A DNA stretch of 64,000 nt, from assembly GCF_001553855.1 (NCBI RefSeq), contig NZ_LQWV01000040.1, forward strand, positions 168,001-232,000. The letters run 5' to 3'. A program made the position numbers and the translations under genes. Positions within the stretch are counted from its first letter, which is position 1. Every line of letters begins with the position of its first letter. Positions 25,284 through 34,541 of the stretch are shown in pieces. Below the pieces are notes generated by a model. That model searched no databases. It saw only the letters and a list, made by a program, of their open reading frames with translations, and had not been told where the DNA came from. The DNA comes from Streptococcus gordonii (lineage in GTDB: Bacteria; Bacillota; Bacilli; Lactobacillales; Streptococcaceae).

Positions 25284-26224
25284 ACGAATCTCTGCTCCTT
25301 TGCTTTACAGCCTTGCTTGCTGCCACGACGACGCATTTCTGCCTCGATGGCATTGAGAACTTCCCATTTATTGAGGCTCCACATAGGGCCAATCAACATA
25401 TCCCTTGGAGCATCGCCTGTGATTCGGTGGATGACGATATGCTCGGGGATAATCTCCAACTGGTCGCAGATAATGGAGACATACTCCTCCTGACTGAGCA
25501 GCTGCAGCCGCCCTTCATGATAATCCCGCTGCATACGGGTATTAGTCATTAAGTGGAGTAGGTGAAGCTTAATTCCCTGGATGTCATTATCCGTCACACA
25601 GCGGCGGACATTCTCCAGCATCATCTCATGGGTCTCACCCGGCAAACCATTGATCAAGTGAGAGACAATCTCCGCCTTGGGAGCTAGCTTACGGACTCGC
25701 TGGACCGTCTCCACATAAAGCTCATAAGAATGGGCACGATTGATGAGGTCTGAGGTCTCCTCATAGGTAGTCTGAAGGCCCAGCTCTACAGTCACATGCA
25801 TACGGTCGGACAGATCAGCCAAGTAGGCGATGGTCTCGTCAGGTAAGCAGTCAGGCCGAGTGCCGATATTAAGTCCAACAACGCCTGGCTCATTAATGGC
25901 TTGCTCATAGCGCTCGCGGATTACTTCAAGCTTTTCATGAGTATTGGTGAAGTTCTGGAAATAGACCAGATACTTGCGAACATCTGGCCACTTGCGATGC
26001 ATGAAGTCAATTTCCTTATAAAACTGCTCGCGAATGGGGGCATCTGGTGCCACAATGGCATCGCCAGAGCCCGAAACGGTACAAAAAGTACAGCCTCCAT
26101 GCGCTACCGTACCATCTCGATTGGGACAGTCAAAGCCTGCATCAATAGGCACCTTAAAAGTCTTTTCTCCAAAAAGTTTACGATAATAATCATTCAAAGA
26201 ATTGTAAGATTTCATACCTTTCAT
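25277..26224 (-). CDS. TIGR01212-family radical SAM protein (YtqA-type)
   Basis: 315 residues with an Elp3-like radical SAM domain. Cluster cysteines are in DCPNRDGTVAHGGCTFC (spacing C-x11-C-x2-C). GLNIGTRPDCLPD and VELGLQTTYEETSDLINRAHS are further Elp3-type motifs. The acetyltransferase domain of Elp3 is absent. It is coupled to mnmM, as ytqA is in Bacillus, implying a shared role in wobble uridine modification; the exact reaction is not shown by the sequence. A second ATG nine bases in (26215) is an alternative start. Confidence 0.88.
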   Translation of the reverse strand: MKGMKSYNSLNDYYRKLFGEKTFKVPIDAGFDCPNRDGTVAHGGCTFCTVSGSGDAIVAPDAPIREQFYKEIDFMHRKWPDVRKYLVYFQNFTNTHEKLEVIRERYEQAINEPGVVGLNIGTRPDCLPDETIAYLADLSDRMHVTVELGLQTTYEETSDLINRAHSYELYVETVQRVRKLAPKAEIVSHLINGLPGETHEMMLENVRRCVTDNDIQGIKLHLLHLMTNTRMQRDYHEGRLQLLSQEEYVSIICDQLEIIPEHIVIHRITGDAPRDMLIGPMWSLNKWEVLNAIEAEMRRRGSKQGCKAKEQRFVC

Positions 26225-26250
26225 TCTACCACAAAAAAGAGTTTAGAAAC

Positions 26251-26282
26251 AAAAATTCCCTCCTTCACAAGGAAAGAAGGAA
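26251..26282 (-). terminator. Terminator of the MGMT-like gene
   Basis: Eleven-base-pair stem on the minus strand (TTCCTTCTTTC with GAAGGAGGGAA, two G-U pairs), 5-base loop, then TTTTTG. Confidence 0.82.
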
Positions 26283-26283
26283 A

Positions 26284-26592
26284 TCACCGTTCCCACAAAT
26301 AAACTTTCAAATCCACACAGCCATTAGCCTTCAGGTCCACTCCCTCCGCCCAGAGCAAGTGTGTCTGGTCTTCCCAGCCGGGTGCGAGGCGCCCTGCTGC
26401 ATTGACTACCCGATGGCAAGGATGTGTACCGCCATAAAGTTCCGATTGACTGAGAATCTTTCCCACCAAGCGGGCATTTTTTGGCCGACCAATCAAACGA
26501 GCAATTTGGCCATAGGTCGCCACGCGCCCAGAGGGAATACTATCTACTAATGCTAAAACAGCATCAACGAGTTCTTGATCTAAAAGAGACAT
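26284..26592 (-). CDS. MGMT-type O6-alkylguanine-DNA alkyltransferase domain protein
   Basis: 102 residues covering only the C-terminal DNA-binding/active-site domain of the Ogt/Ada family: GRVATYGQIARLIGRPKNARLVGKIL (helix-turn-helix with the Arg finger) and GGTHPCHRVV with the alkyl-acceptor Cys. Alkyltransferase-like proteins (ATL/YbaZ) are the same size but usually have Trp or Ala in place of this Cys. Here Cys is present, so direct dealkylation is possible, though the N-terminal domain of full Ogt is missing. Role in damage recognition or repair is inferred. Confidence 0.82.
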   Translation of the reverse strand: MSLLDQELVDAVLALVDSIPSGRVATYGQIARLIGRPKNARLVGKILSQSELYGGTHPCHRVVNAAGRLAPGWEDQTHLLWAEGVDLKANGCVDLKVYLWER

Positions 26593-26650
26593 TCTGACCT
26601 CCTAATCTTGTTTGCTCCTATCTTAAAGAAAGGGATTTTCTTTGTCAAGA

Positions 26651-26676
26651 CAAAAAGGCCAGCTTGGCTGGCCTTT
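26651..26676 (-). terminator. Terminator of the ribU-PAP2 unit
   Basis: Minus strand AAAGGCCAGC / GCTGGCCTTT hairpin with a short loop and TTTTTG. Confidence 0.88.
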
Positions 26677-26687
26677 CTTATCTAGAC

Positions 26688-27338
26688 TTATTTCTGCTTT
26701 CCCTTGAAACGCCACTGAAAGCGTAATTTATCATAAAAGGGAAATTCGATATTGAGAATGGCAAAGCCCATCAAGGCTCCTCCGATTACATCTGTCGGAT
26801 AGTGCACGCCCAGATAGACTCTGGAGGCCATAACAGTGAAAATATAGAGTAGGAGCAAAGCTTGTACCAAGCGCTTAATATGCTGGTTCTGAACCCGTTG
26901 CTGAACAATGATAATCAAGGTCCCAAGCACAATGGCTGTCGCCATAGAATGTCCGCTCGGGAAAGAATAACCTCCCTCTTCAACTAAATGTGTGATAGAA
27001 GGCCTGCTTCTTTGGTAAACAAATTTGATCAACTTGATTAAAATTCCATGTAAGACCAGATTTCCTGCTAGTAAAGCAGCTTCTAATTTCCATTTTTTAT
27101 ACAGGAAAAATAGGACAAGGGCAGAAACCCAGATGATAATATCCAATGGATCAATCACACTGGTTACAAGTTTAAAAAAAGTTGTCAAAGCTACAGGTAA
27201 ATCTCCACGCAACCAGGTCTGAATCGGGGTATCAAAATGAGTCAGCTGGTCAGGATAAAATTTGACCATATAACCGAGTATAACGAAAAGTAAAAGGGCA
27301 AAAGTGCCCTTTGTTAGATAAGATTGTTTATTTTTCAT
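26688..27338 (-). CDS. PAP2-family membrane phosphatase
   Basis: 216 residues, about five transmembrane helices. The three PAP2 motifs are present: KFVYQRSRPS (KxxxxxxRP), YSFPSGHSMA (PSGH, catalytic His) and SRVYLGVHYPTDVIGG (SRxxxxxHxxxD). Such enzymes dephosphorylate undecaprenyl pyrophosphate or phosphatidyl-type lipids; which one applies is not certain. It overlaps ribU by 11 bases and has no Shine-Dalgarno of its own, so it is probably translated by coupling. Confidence 0.9.
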   Translation of the reverse strand: MKNKQSYLTKGTFALLLFVILGYMVKFYPDQLTHFDTPIQTWLRGDLPVALTTFFKLVTSVIDPLDIIIWVSALVLFFLYKKWKLEAALLAGNLVLHGILIKLIKFVYQRSRPSITHLVEEGGYSFPSGHSMATAIVLGTLIIIVQQRVQNQHIKRLVQALLLLYIFTVMASRVYLGVHYPTDVIGGALMGFAILNIEFPFYDKLRFQWRFKGKQK

Positions 27339-27885
27339 AGCGTTTTAGAACAGGCTGTAAAAGTGTGTAAATTAGCCAAAAGACAACAGCCCAGATCACT
27401 CCTTCTAATAGATTAAAAGGGACAATCATAGTCAGCAGATACTTGGACATACCATATGTTTTATTAATATCAAAATTAGCAAATCTCGCAAAGAGTGGAA
27501 CTGCATAAATGACATTTAAAACGATCATAGTGACGGTTAGACCAAGCGTTGCCACCAGAGAGGCCTTCACATAGTCAGACAAGCTCTTCCTCTTTTTCCA
27601 TAAGAGTGCAAAAGCAGAAACAAAAACAGTTACCGCCAATATATTCATGGGGAGACCGATAAGAGTGCCTATACCATGATTATTCAAAGCTAGCTTTAAG
27701 GCCGAGCGAATTAAGAGTACAGCCATTGAGCTTTTGAAATCCAAGACCACCAAAGCCAGTAAAATCGGAATAATTGAAAAATCCAACTTTAAGAACTCGG
27801 TTATCAAAGGAATCTCATAAAGCATGAGTAGAAATGAAAGTGCAGATAAAACTGCTACAATCGCCAATTTACGAGTATTTGTCAT
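27328..27885 (-). CDS. ribU: Riboflavin ECF transporter substrate-binding subunit
   Basis: 185 residues with six hydrophobic segments; LAIVAVLSALSFLLMLYEIP and the following LDFSIIPILLALVVLDFKS are typical of RibU S-components, which bind riboflavin and work with a shared EcfAA'T module located elsewhere. The FMN riboswitch directly upstream supports riboflavin as ligand. The ATG at 27885 has GGAGG eight bases before it and is preferred to the upstream ATG at 27900. Confidence 0.93.
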   Translation of the reverse strand: MTNTRKLAIVAVLSALSFLLMLYEIPLITEFLKLDFSIIPILLALVVLDFKSSMAVLLIRSALKLALNNHGIGTLIGLPMNILAVTVFVSAFALLWKKRKSLSDYVKASLVATLGLTVTMIVLNVIYAVPLFARFANFDINKTYGMSKYLLTMIVPFNLLEGVIWAVVFWLIYTLLQPVLKRYEK

Positions 27886-28020
27886 CACAGGTTCCTCCAA
27901 TTTATAAAAATTAGAGAAGCTGGAAAGGCTACCGAAAAAAGCTTGTCAGCTAATGATTATTTAGTATAAGGCTCAGCCCTTAAATAAAGATTAAATGGCA
28001 AAATAAATTCAATGCCCTTC

Positions 28021-28165
28021 GTCTTCTCCCATCCAGACTATACTGTCGGTTGTGGAATCTCACCACATCAGCTTGCGCTCGCGGACTTGATTTGGCATTG
28101 AGAAAAAAACATTTCCAATCCAAAAATTACCGCCGGTCGGGAATTACACCCTGCCCTGAAGACTC
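28021..28165 (-). promoter_or_regulatory. FMN riboswitch (RFN element)
   Basis: Minus strand begins with GAGTCTTCAGGGCAGGGTG and ends with GATGGGAGAAGAC. Inside are CCGACCGGCGGTAAT, GTGAGATTCCACAACCGACAG and TAGTCTGGATGGGAG, the conserved RFN blocks around the multiloop. It should lower ribU expression when FMN is abundant. Confidence 0.95.
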
Positions 28166-28177
28166 TTTTATGATACC

Positions 28178-28205
28178 AAAAAGAACCTGCAATAGCAAGT
28201 TCCTT
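28178..28205 (-). terminator. Terminator after trmL
   Basis: Ten-base-pair stem on the minus strand (AGGAACTTGC with GCAGGTTCT) and TTTTT, between trmL and the FMN riboswitch. Confidence 0.8.
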
Positions 28206-28222
28206 GTTTGGTGTAATACAAA

Positions 28223-28729
28223 TTATTTCAGCTTATCCGCTTCATACTCATGTACCAGTTCAAGGCCAATAAAATTCTGCTGACGCAGGGCCTCGTAGAT
28301 AATCATACAAACTGTATTTGAAACATTAAGGCTTCTGACATGCTGATCGTTCATTGGAATACGCAGAGCTTTTTCTGGGTGCTGACGCATGAATTCTTCT
28401 GGCAGGCCTTTGTCTTCACGGCCAAACATAAAATAATGTTTGCCCTCCTTGGAAAAATCCTCTTCAGAATAGACCTTTTCAGCAAACTTTGAAACCAAGT
28501 AAAGCTGGCCATCCATTTTTCCCATAAAGTCTTCCAAACTCTCATAATAACTAATATCCAGCTTATCCCAATAATCCAGACCAGCTCGCTTCATCTTACG
28601 GTCATCAATAGGGAAGCCCATAGGCTTAATAATATGCAAGGGAGCATTTGTTGCTGCACAAGTCCGAGCTATATTCCCAGTATTTTGTGGGATTTGAGGT
28701 TCAAATAGTACAATGTGATTTTCTAGCAT
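28223..28729 (-). CDS. trmL: tRNA (cytidine/uridine-34-2'-O)-methyltransferase TrmL
   Basis: 168-residue SPOUT (SpoU/YibK) methyltransferase. [24 protein letters not shown] is motif 1, [14 protein letters not shown] motif 2 and [25 protein letters not shown] motif 3, which forms the trefoil knot and SAM site. TrmL methylates the wobble-base ribose of Leu tRNAs. Length is normal. A candidate small RNA with its own terminator ends about 30 bases upstream, so trmL may depend on read-through from that promoter. Confidence 0.95.
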   Translation of the reverse strand: MLENHIVLFEPQIPQNTGNIARTCAATNAPLHIIKPMGFPIDDRKMKRAGLDYWDKLDISYYESLEDFMGKMDGQLYLVSKFAEKVYSEEDFSKEGKHYFMFGREDKGLPEEFMRQHPEKALRIPMNDQHVRSLNVSNTVCMIIYEALRQQNFIGLELVHEYEADKLK

Positions 28730-28758
28730 CTTTCTCTTTTCCTAGTCGTCATTTGTAT

Positions 28759-28860
28759 AAAAAAATAGCCACACTGCCCGGAGTCAAGCTCAGCAAACAG
28801 CGTGGTTAAAGCTTCATTAACTTACATCACAACAGGTTTGAGGTAAATCAATGATAGCAC
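28759..28860 (-). ncRNA. Candidate small RNA or leader upstream of trmL
   Basis: A near-consensus promoter is followed by about 100 bases without an ORF, with a GTTAA / TTAAC hairpin and then a strong terminator: CCACGCTG pairs fully with CAGTGTGG and is followed by CTATTTTTTT. Promoter-to-terminator length fits a small RNA or an attenuated trmL leader. I do not recognise it as FMN, T-box, preQ1 or c-di-AMP class. Confidence 0.5.
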
Positions 28861-28866
28861 TTTTCT

Positions 28867-28894
28867 AGTATATCATTTTCCTTTGACATGTCAA
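28867..28894 (-). promoter_or_regulatory. Strong promoter of the candidate small RNA
   Basis: Minus strand TTGACA (plus 28889-28894), 16-bp spacer, TATACT (28867-28872). TTTAAG abuts the -35, but the paired TTTAAG repeat of CiaR sites is absent. Confidence 0.65.
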
Positions 28895-29089
28895 CTTAAA
28901 GAGCTTGAAAATGAACGATTTTTTTATTTTTTCCAAATTATATAAAAAGAGAGCTTTAATTTTTCGAACAAATGGAGGAAGAACTAGAAAAAATCCTCTC
29001 TTATTCCAGGCAAAACCACTACATTGAAGCAAAGAGATGAAATTTTTTGCAAAATAGAGTATGATAGATACATATCTCGGAGGTATAAG

Positions 29090-30439
29090 ATGAAGATTAT
29101 TCTTGTTGGTGGTGGTAAAGTTGGAAGCGCCCTTTGCCGCTCGCTTGTTGCTGAGAATCATGATGTGGTTCTTATCGAGCAGGATGAGGCTGTTCTCAAC
29201 CACTTGACCAAACGTTACGATATTATTGGTATTCTAGGAAATGGAGCCAACTTTAAAGTTTTAGAGCAAGCAAATATTGAATCTTGCGATATTTTTATCT
29301 CTATGACTGAACACGACGAAGTCAATATGGTTTCCGCAGTTTTAGCAAAGAAAATGGGAGCTAAAGAAACTGTTGTCCGCGTCCGCAATCCTGAATATTC
29401 CAATCCTTTCTTTAAGGAAAAAAATATTCTTGGCTTCTCTTTAGTTGTCAATCCTGAACAATTGGCTGCACGCTCGATTGCCAATATTATTGACTTCCCT
29501 AATGCCCTATCTTTTGAGCATTTTGCCAATGGACGGGTTGCTCTGATGGAATTCAAGGTAAAGGAAAATAGTCCCTTGTGTCAGACAACTATTTCTGACT
29601 TCCGGAAACAATATGGAAATGTCATTATCTGTGCTATTGAACGGAATAATGAACTGACTATTCCTGATGGAGATGTCAGCATCCAGGCAAACGATAAGAT
29701 ATTCATGACCGGAAATCGCTCAGAAATTATGGCTTTCCACCATTACATCCGCCCTCGCGTTATCAAGAGCCTGCTGATTATCGGAGCAGGTAAGATCGCC
29801 TACTATCTTTTAAACATTCTGAAAGATAGTAAAATTGATCTTAAAGTCTTAGAAATTAATCGTCAAAGAGCTGAATGGTTCAGTCAGGAATTTCCTGATA
29901 TTTACGTTGTTCATGGTGACGGTACTGCCAAAGATATTCTTTTAGAAGAAAGTGCGCCAAATTATGATGCTGTTGCTACTCTTACAGGTGTCGATGAAGA
30001 AAATATTATTGCGTCTATGTTCCTAAACAGCATCGGTGTTCAAAAAAATATTACAAAAATCAATCGAACTAGTCTGCTAGAAATTATTGATAGTCAAGAT
30101 TTTGCTAGTATCGTTACACCAAAAGGAATTGCTGTAGATACCATTATGCACTTTATCCGCGGTCGCTACAATGCACAATTCTCTAGCTTAGAAGCCTTGC
30201 ACCATGTTGCTAACGGTCGCATTGAAACTCTGCAATTCCAGATTAAAGAAGAGAATAAGATGACAAATCGACCTTTGTCTCAGCTGAAACTGAAAAAAGG
30301 AGTTCTTTTGGCAGCTATCATTCGTCAAGGAAAAGCCATCTTCCCAACTGGTGACGATCAAATTAAGGCTGGAGACAAAATTCTTGTCACAACCTTATTG
30401 CAAAACATCACCAAAATTTATGACTTGTTAGAGGAGTAA
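29090..30439 (+). CDS. trkA: Trk-type potassium uptake regulatory subunit
   Basis: 449 residues from MKIILVGGGKVGSALC, preceded by CGGAGG at good spacing. Two RCK halves: a first NAD-binding Rossmann fold (GGGKVGS) with TrkA-C to about 225, then a second fold (IIGAGKIAYYLLNIL) with another TrkA-C. The protein gates the membrane channel TrkH on the cytoplasmic side in response to NAD(H) or ATP. The gene order trkA-trkH with a 4-base gap indicates one operon. A longer frame upstream has no ribosome-binding site. Confidence 0.94.
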   Translation: MKIILVGGGKVGSALCRSLVAENHDVVLIEQDEAVLNHLTKRYDIIGILGNGANFKVLEQANIESCDIFISMTEHDEVNMVSAVLAKKMGAKETVVRVRNPEYSNPFFKEKNILGFSLVVNPEQLAARSIANIIDFPNALSFEHFANGRVALMEFKVKENSPLCQTTISDFRKQYGNVIICAIERNNELTIPDGDVSIQANDKIFMTGNRSEIMAFHHYIRPRVIKSLLIIGAGKIAYYLLNILKDSKIDLKVLEINRQRAEWFSQEFPDIYVVHGDGTAKDILLEESAPNYDAVATLTGVDEENIIASMFLNSIGVQKNITKINRTSLLEIIDSQDFASIVTPKGIAVDTIMHFIRGRYNAQFSSLEALHHVANGRIETLQFQIKEENKMTNRPLSQLKLKKGVLLAAIIRQGKAIFPTGDDQIKAGDKILVTTLLQNITKIYDLLEE

Positions 30440-30443
30440 TCAG

Positions 30444-31886
30444 ATGAATAAATCCATGATTCGTTATCTTCTCTCTAAGTTGTTACTGATTGAAGCCTGC
30501 CTGCTTTTAGTGCCAGTTGTCATCGCTATTATCTATCAGGAGCCAGCTAAAGTATTTCTATCTTTAGGCTGTACAATCGGTATTTTATTAATTTTAGGTG
30601 GAGTTGGTATTTTCTTTAAACCCAAAGACGCTCACATCTACGCTAAGGAAGGCGTCTTGATTGTTGCTCTCTGTTGGATTCTTTGGTCCTTCTTCGGTGC
30701 CCTACCTTTTGTCTTTTCTGGACAAATTCCAAATATTATTGATGCTTTCTTTGAAGTCAGCTCAGGATTTACTACAACTGGTGCCACTATTCTCAACGAT
30801 GTTGGTGTCCTCTCCCACTCTCTGCTTTTCTGGCGTAGTTTTACCCACTTAATTGGTGGTATGGGAGTGTTAGTCTTTGCCTTAGCTATTATGGATAATG
30901 CCAAGAACGGTCACTTGGAAGTCATGAAGGCTGAAGTTCCAGGTCCTGTCTTTGGCAAGGTCGTCTCCAAACTTAAAGACACTGCCCAAATTCTCTACAT
31001 CATATACTTGGCCCTCTTTGCCATCTTTACTCTTCTTTATTTCCTAGCAGGAATGCCATTATTTGATAGTTTCATTATTGGTATGGGAACAGCTGGTACA
31101 GGTGGTTTCACCGTTTATAATGACGGTATTGCCCACTATAACAGTCCACTGATTACCTATCTGGTTAGCTTTGGAGTCTTGACTTTTGGGGTCAACTTTA
31201 ACCTTTACTATTTCTTCCTGATCAGAAAATTCAAGGCTTTCTTTGCGGATGAAGAGCTAAAAGGGTATTTGACAATCGTCGGGGTTTCTACTCTCCTCAT
31301 CACCTTCAATATTCTCCATATTTTCCACGGAAATATTGCTGACAGCTTGGAAATGTCATTCTTCCAAGTCTCCAATACCATCACTACAACAGGTTTTGGT
31401 TTTGGAAACACTGTTGATTGGCCTCTCTTTTCACAGTTTATCATCTTACTTTTAATGTGTATCGGAGGCTCAGCAGGTTCTACCGCCGGAGGATTTAAAG
31501 TCATTCGTTGTATGATTTTGGCAAGGATTGCAAAAAATCAGATTCTATCAACCCTTTCTCCAAATCGAGTATTGACTTTGCATGTCAACGGAAATGTACT
31601 AGATAAAGATACCCAGCATAAGGTCTTAAAGTACATGGTTGTCTATATGATGATCATTGCAGCACTTATTTTTATCGTTAGCTTTGATAATAACAATTTT
31701 ATGACCGTTGTCAGTGGAGTACTAAGCTGTTTTAATAACATTGGACCGATGATCGGAACAACTGAGAGTTTTTCTATTTTCAGTCCCCTTTCTAAATTCC
31801 TCTTATCCTTGGCTATGATTGCTGGACGACTGGAAATCTATCCAATGCTCCTGCTCTTCCTACCCAAAACTTGGTCTAGAAGATAG
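30444..31886 (+). CDS. trkH: Trk-type potassium channel subunit
   Basis: 480 residues, about 10-12 membrane segments. Four pore-loop filters can be seen: SGFTTTGATIL, GTAGTGGFTVYN, SNTITTTGFGFG and FNNIGPMIG, each with the Gly that lines the K+ path. SFTHLIGGMGVLVF is also a family landmark. It forms the K+ translocating unit regulated by TrkA. GAGG is just before the ATG inside the trkA end. Terminator downstream. Confidence 0.94.
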   Translation: MNKSMIRYLLSKLLLIEACLLLVPVVIAIIYQEPAKVFLSLGCTIGILLILGGVGIFFKPKDAHIYAKEGVLIVALCWILWSFFGALPFVFSGQIPNIIDAFFEVSSGFTTTGATILNDVGVLSHSLLFWRSFTHLIGGMGVLVFALAIMDNAKNGHLEVMKAEVPGPVFGKVVSKLKDTAQILYIIYLALFAIFTLLYFLAGMPLFDSFIIGMGTAGTGGFTVYNDGIAHYNSPLITYLVSFGVLTFGVNFNLYYFFLIRKFKAFFADEELKGYLTIVGVSTLLITFNILHIFHGNIADSLEMSFFQVSNTITTTGFGFGNTVDWPLFSQFIILLLMCIGGSAGSTAGGFKVIRCMILARIAKNQILSTLSPNRVLTLHVNGNVLDKDTQHKVLKYMVVYMMIIAALIFIVSFDNNNFMTVVSGVLSCFNNIGPMIGTTESFSIFSPLSKFLLSLAMIAGRLEIYPMLLLFLPKTWSRR

Positions 31887-31937
31887 GACACATTCAGGGA
31901 ATACCTGTCTATCAAAAAAGTCTTACTAAATAATGTT

Positions 31938-31990
31938 AGCTCTCTCATTTCTGTAGTGGTTCAACAACTATAAGCATGAGAGAGCTTTTT
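31938..31990 (+). terminator. Terminator after trkH
   Basis: Stem AGCTCTCTCAT / ATGAGAGAGCT (11 bp) enclosing a smaller TAGT/ACTA hairpin, followed by TTTTT. Confidence 0.85.
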
Positions 31991-32109
31991 AATTACAAAG
32001 AATAGGCCTGGTAAAACTATAATAAAAACAAATTCTCCATCATCAAAAAGTTACCTAGAGGACCTAGACGAAGCTCTTACTCAAGAAAGATTTCCCAACT
32101 TCGTCTATA

Positions 32110-32160
32110 AAAAACAGAGAGACTAGAGCCCTATGCCCAGCCTCTCTGTTTGACTTGTTT
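32110..32160. terminator. Second hairpin between trkH and yidD, probably bidirectional
   Basis: AAACAGAGAG / CTCTCTGTTT, 10 bp, loop of 20 bases, with A-run on the left and T-rich sequence on the right. Confidence 0.65.
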
Positions 32161-32172
32161 TTTTGCATAATG

Positions 32173-32226
32173 AAGGCTCACTATTTTCTCTAGTGTTTAA
32201 AAGCACTAGAGAAAATAGTGAGCCTT
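32173..32226. repeat. Perfect 23-bp inverted repeat with 8-base loop
   Basis: Arms 32173-32195 and 32204-32226 are exact reverse complements (AAGGCTCACTATTTTCTCTA... and its complement); loop TTTAAAAG. No T-run follows on either strand, so it is not a canonical terminator. It sits 28 bases past the yidD stop. The rest of 31887-32254 holds only the two terminators. Confidence 0.85.
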
Positions 32227-32254
32227 TCGATTAGAGATAAAGAACTATACGTAT

Positions 32255-32509
32255 CTAGTGAGACTGTTTTCTTGTATCGTTTCTTTTCAGGCTAAAATGG
32301 TCCGGTACGGGATCTTCTCCCGGCTGAGACCAAGGATGGCAACGAAAAATCCGCGCCAAACCCATCAGGACACCTTTGGCTCCATGCTTCTGGATAGCCT
32401 CAATCATATAATTAGAGCAGGTGGGCCGAAAACGACAGGAAGGTGGAAATGCAGGTGAAATAAAACGTTGGTAAAAGCGAACTGGAGCGATTAAAAGCTT
32501 TTTAATCAT
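32255..32509 (-). CDS. yidD: Membrane protein insertion efficiency factor YidD
   Basis: 84 residues with [33 protein letters not shown] and [12 protein letters not shown], the conserved YidD core with three Cys. It assists YidC-dependent insertion at the membrane. Its start overlaps the end of rluB by 4 bases (ATGA), so it is the last gene of the long lysA/murI-to-yidD series. The final residues are charged and variable, as usual. Confidence 0.93.
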   Translation of the reverse strand: MIKKLLIAPVRFYQRFISPAFPPSCRFRPTCSNYMIEAIQKHGAKGVLMGLARIFRCHPWSQPGEDPVPDHFSLKRNDTRKQSH

Positions 32510-33234
32510 TTTCCAGCCTTTGTAATAGCCAAATTATGAAGCTGGCTTATTTCTTTCTTATTGAGGCGTCTTGATTCACCTGGTCGAAGTCCTGTCAAAT
32601 CCAAATGTCCGAAGCGAGTCCGAGACAGCTTGTCTACCTCTAAGCCGACCGCTTGGAACATCTTCTTCACTTGATGATTCCGTCCCTCATGGATAGTCAA
32701 CTGAACGACAGATCGATTTTTGACAGGATCGACTTTTATGATTTCATAAACTGCCGGTTTGGTCCTTTTACCATCAATTTCTACACCACGAGTCAATGGG
32801 CGAAGATTTTCTTTGTTGGCGATTCCTTTTACACGAGCAACATAAACCTTGTCAATTTCATTACGCGGGTGAATCATCTCGTCTGTAAAATCGCCATCAT
32901 TCGTCAGGATAAGAAGTCCAGAAGTATCCCAGTCTAGACGACCAACAGGATAAATCCGTTCTTTGACTTGAGGCAACAAGTCTACCACCGTTTTACGTCC
33001 CTTGTCATCTGTCACACTAGAAATGACGCCACGAGGCTTATTCAAAAGGTAATAGACCTTTTCCTCATTATAGATAGGCTGCCCTTCTACTTCGACTTTG
33101 TCACCTGTTTTAACCAAGGTCGCCAGTTCTCGAACCACCTGACCATTAATCGTCACAAGGCCTTGCTTAATCAGCTCTTCTGCTTTCCGGCGACTAGCCA
33201 CTCCTGCATGGGCAATATATTTATTAATTCTCAT
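32506..33234 (-). CDS. rluB: 23S rRNA pseudouridine synthase B-type
   Basis: 242 residues. An S4 RNA-binding domain ([27 protein letters not shown]) is followed by the RsuA-type catalytic domain with [22 protein letters not shown], where the Asp of GRLDWDTSG is the nucleophile. The C-terminal [16 protein letters not shown] is conserved. It isomerises a uridine in 23S rRNA helix 89. AAAGGA precedes the ATG. Conserved position after scpB. Confidence 0.93.
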   Translation of the reverse strand: MRINKYIAHAGVASRRKAEELIKQGLVTINGQVVRELATLVKTGDKVEVEGQPIYNEEKVYYLLNKPRGVISSVTDDKGRKTVVDLLPQVKERIYPVGRLDWDTSGLLILTNDGDFTDEMIHPRNEIDKVYVARVKGIANKENLRPLTRGVEIDGKRTKPAVYEIIKVDPVKNRSVVQLTIHEGRNHQVKKMFQAVGLEVDKLSRTRFGHLDLTGLRPGESRRLNKKEISQLHNLAITKAGK

Positions 33235-33270
33235 CTTTCATCCTTTCACAAGATACACAGTTCAGCCATT

Positions 33271-33837
33271 TTATTCTAACTCTGATTCGGTCGCTTGACC
33301 AAATAATTGGCTTTCTTCTGCTATCAATTCAGTATCTGTCACGACTGGTAATTCTTCCAAATGGTTGATCCCCATGTAATCTAAGAAATATTCTGTTGTC
33401 ACATAAAGATTAGGTCGACCAAGAACCTCCTTTTTACCATCTTCTCGAACCAGCTCAAATGCTAATAACTTGGCAAGTGCCCCGCTAGAATTAACCCCAC
33501 GGATATCATCAATCTCTACCCGAGTGATTGGTTGTTTATAAGCAATAATTGACAGAGTTTCTAAAGCAGCACGCGAAAGGCTCTGATTAATCGGCGATTT
33601 AGAATAAGCACGCAGGAGTTCTGCAAAAGCTTGTTTGGTAACTAATTTATAAGTGTTAGACGTTTCAAGTAAAGCCAGGCTACAATCAGCATCAGCTTCG
33701 TACTTAGCTGCCAATTTTTCTAAACTTTGGCTAACTCCCGTAGGAGGAATGGACAAAATTTCAGCAATCTGCCGAACTTTCAAGCCGTCTTCCCCTGCCA
33801 CAAAAAGAAGCGCTTCTATTTCTGATAACTTACTCAT
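33271..33837 (-). CDS. scpB: Segregation and condensation protein B
   Basis: 188 residues made of two winged-helix domains: [25 protein letters not shown], then [39 protein letters not shown], the strongly conserved ScpB signature. It binds ScpA in the SMC condensin complex. The gene starts 2 bases after the scpA stop. Confidence 0.96.
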   Translation of the reverse strand: MSKLSEIEALLFVAGEDGLKVRQIAEILSIPPTGVSQSLEKLAAKYEADADCSLALLETSNTYKLVTKQAFAELLRAYSKSPINQSLSRAALETLSIIAYKQPITRVEIDDIRGVNSSGALAKLLAFELVREDGKKEVLGRPNLYVTTEYFLDYMGINHLEELPVVTDTELIAEESQLFGQATESELE

Positions 33838-33839
33838 GT

Positions 33840-34541
33840 TTACTTCCTAATTAGATAGATACTTCCAAAATTTTCTTCTTGGAGCAATTGAATCTCCTGT
33901 ACTTTCACTAATTCCAAGGTTGCCAAAAAGAGTGTGATAACCTCATTCATGTCTTTGGTCTCAGTAAATAACTCCTGTAAGGCCAACTTTTTACGACTCT
34001 TACAACGTTCCAAGACCACATCCATCATATCTTCAATCTTGTATTCGTCTTTGACAATGGTAGTATGACTATGACGAAATTCTTCTCTTTTTTTAGCTAA
34101 TAAGCCAGAAAAGGCCAAAAACAAATCAATGGCTGAGCGGTCATGCACCAACTCAGCATCTTCATAGACTAATTCAATCTTAGGTTTAGAATAATATAGA
34201 GCCCGCTCTTCGTGCTGCTCCGCCATTTTCTCACCAAGAAGTTTAAATTTACGATACTCCTCGATTTGACTCAACAGGTCATGTTCTAAATCTTCCTCTA
34301 AGTCAATATCATCCGCTACTTTAGGTAGAAGTTTGCGGCTTTTAATAAGCATAAGCTGGCTAGCCATGACCATATATTCCCCAGCCACCTCCAGACGCAT
34401 GGCCTGCAAGGTCGCAACATAGGCTAAATATTGTTCAATAACCTCTGTAATTGGAACATCATAAATATCCATCTGGTACTTGGAAACTAAATGGAGTAGC
34501 AAATCCAGGGGTCCCTCAAAATCTTTAATTTTTATATCCAT
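33840..34541 (-). CDS. scpA: Segregation and condensation protein A (kleisin)
   Basis: 233 residues starting [19 protein letters not shown], the ScpA N-terminal helix motif that contacts the SMC neck. The middle is charged and coiled; the C-terminal winged helix ([27 protein letters not shown]) binds the SMC head. It bridges the SMC dimer for chromosome organisation. It overlaps the xerD-like stop by one base. Confidence 0.96.
   Translation of the reverse strand: MDIKIKDFEGPLDLLLHLVSKYQMDIYDVPITEVIEQYLAYVATLQAMRLEVAGEYMVMASQLMLIKSRKLLPKVADDIDLEEDLEHDLLSQIEEYRKFKLLGEKMAEQHEERALYYSKPKIELVYEDAELVHDRSAIDLFLAFSGLLAKKREEFRHSHTTIVKDEYKIEDMMDVVLERCKSRKKLALQELFTETKDMNEVITLFLATLELVKVQEIQLLQEENFGSIYLIRK

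Noticed and set aside
28867..28900. CiaR-dependent csRNA promoter
   Set aside because: Only one TTTAAG is present near the -35; the direct repeat with 5-base spacing is missing.
28895..29089. c-di-AMP or K+ riboswitch upstream of trkA
   Set aside because: I could not find the conserved core sequences; only a ribosome-binding site and a weak TATGAT are visible.
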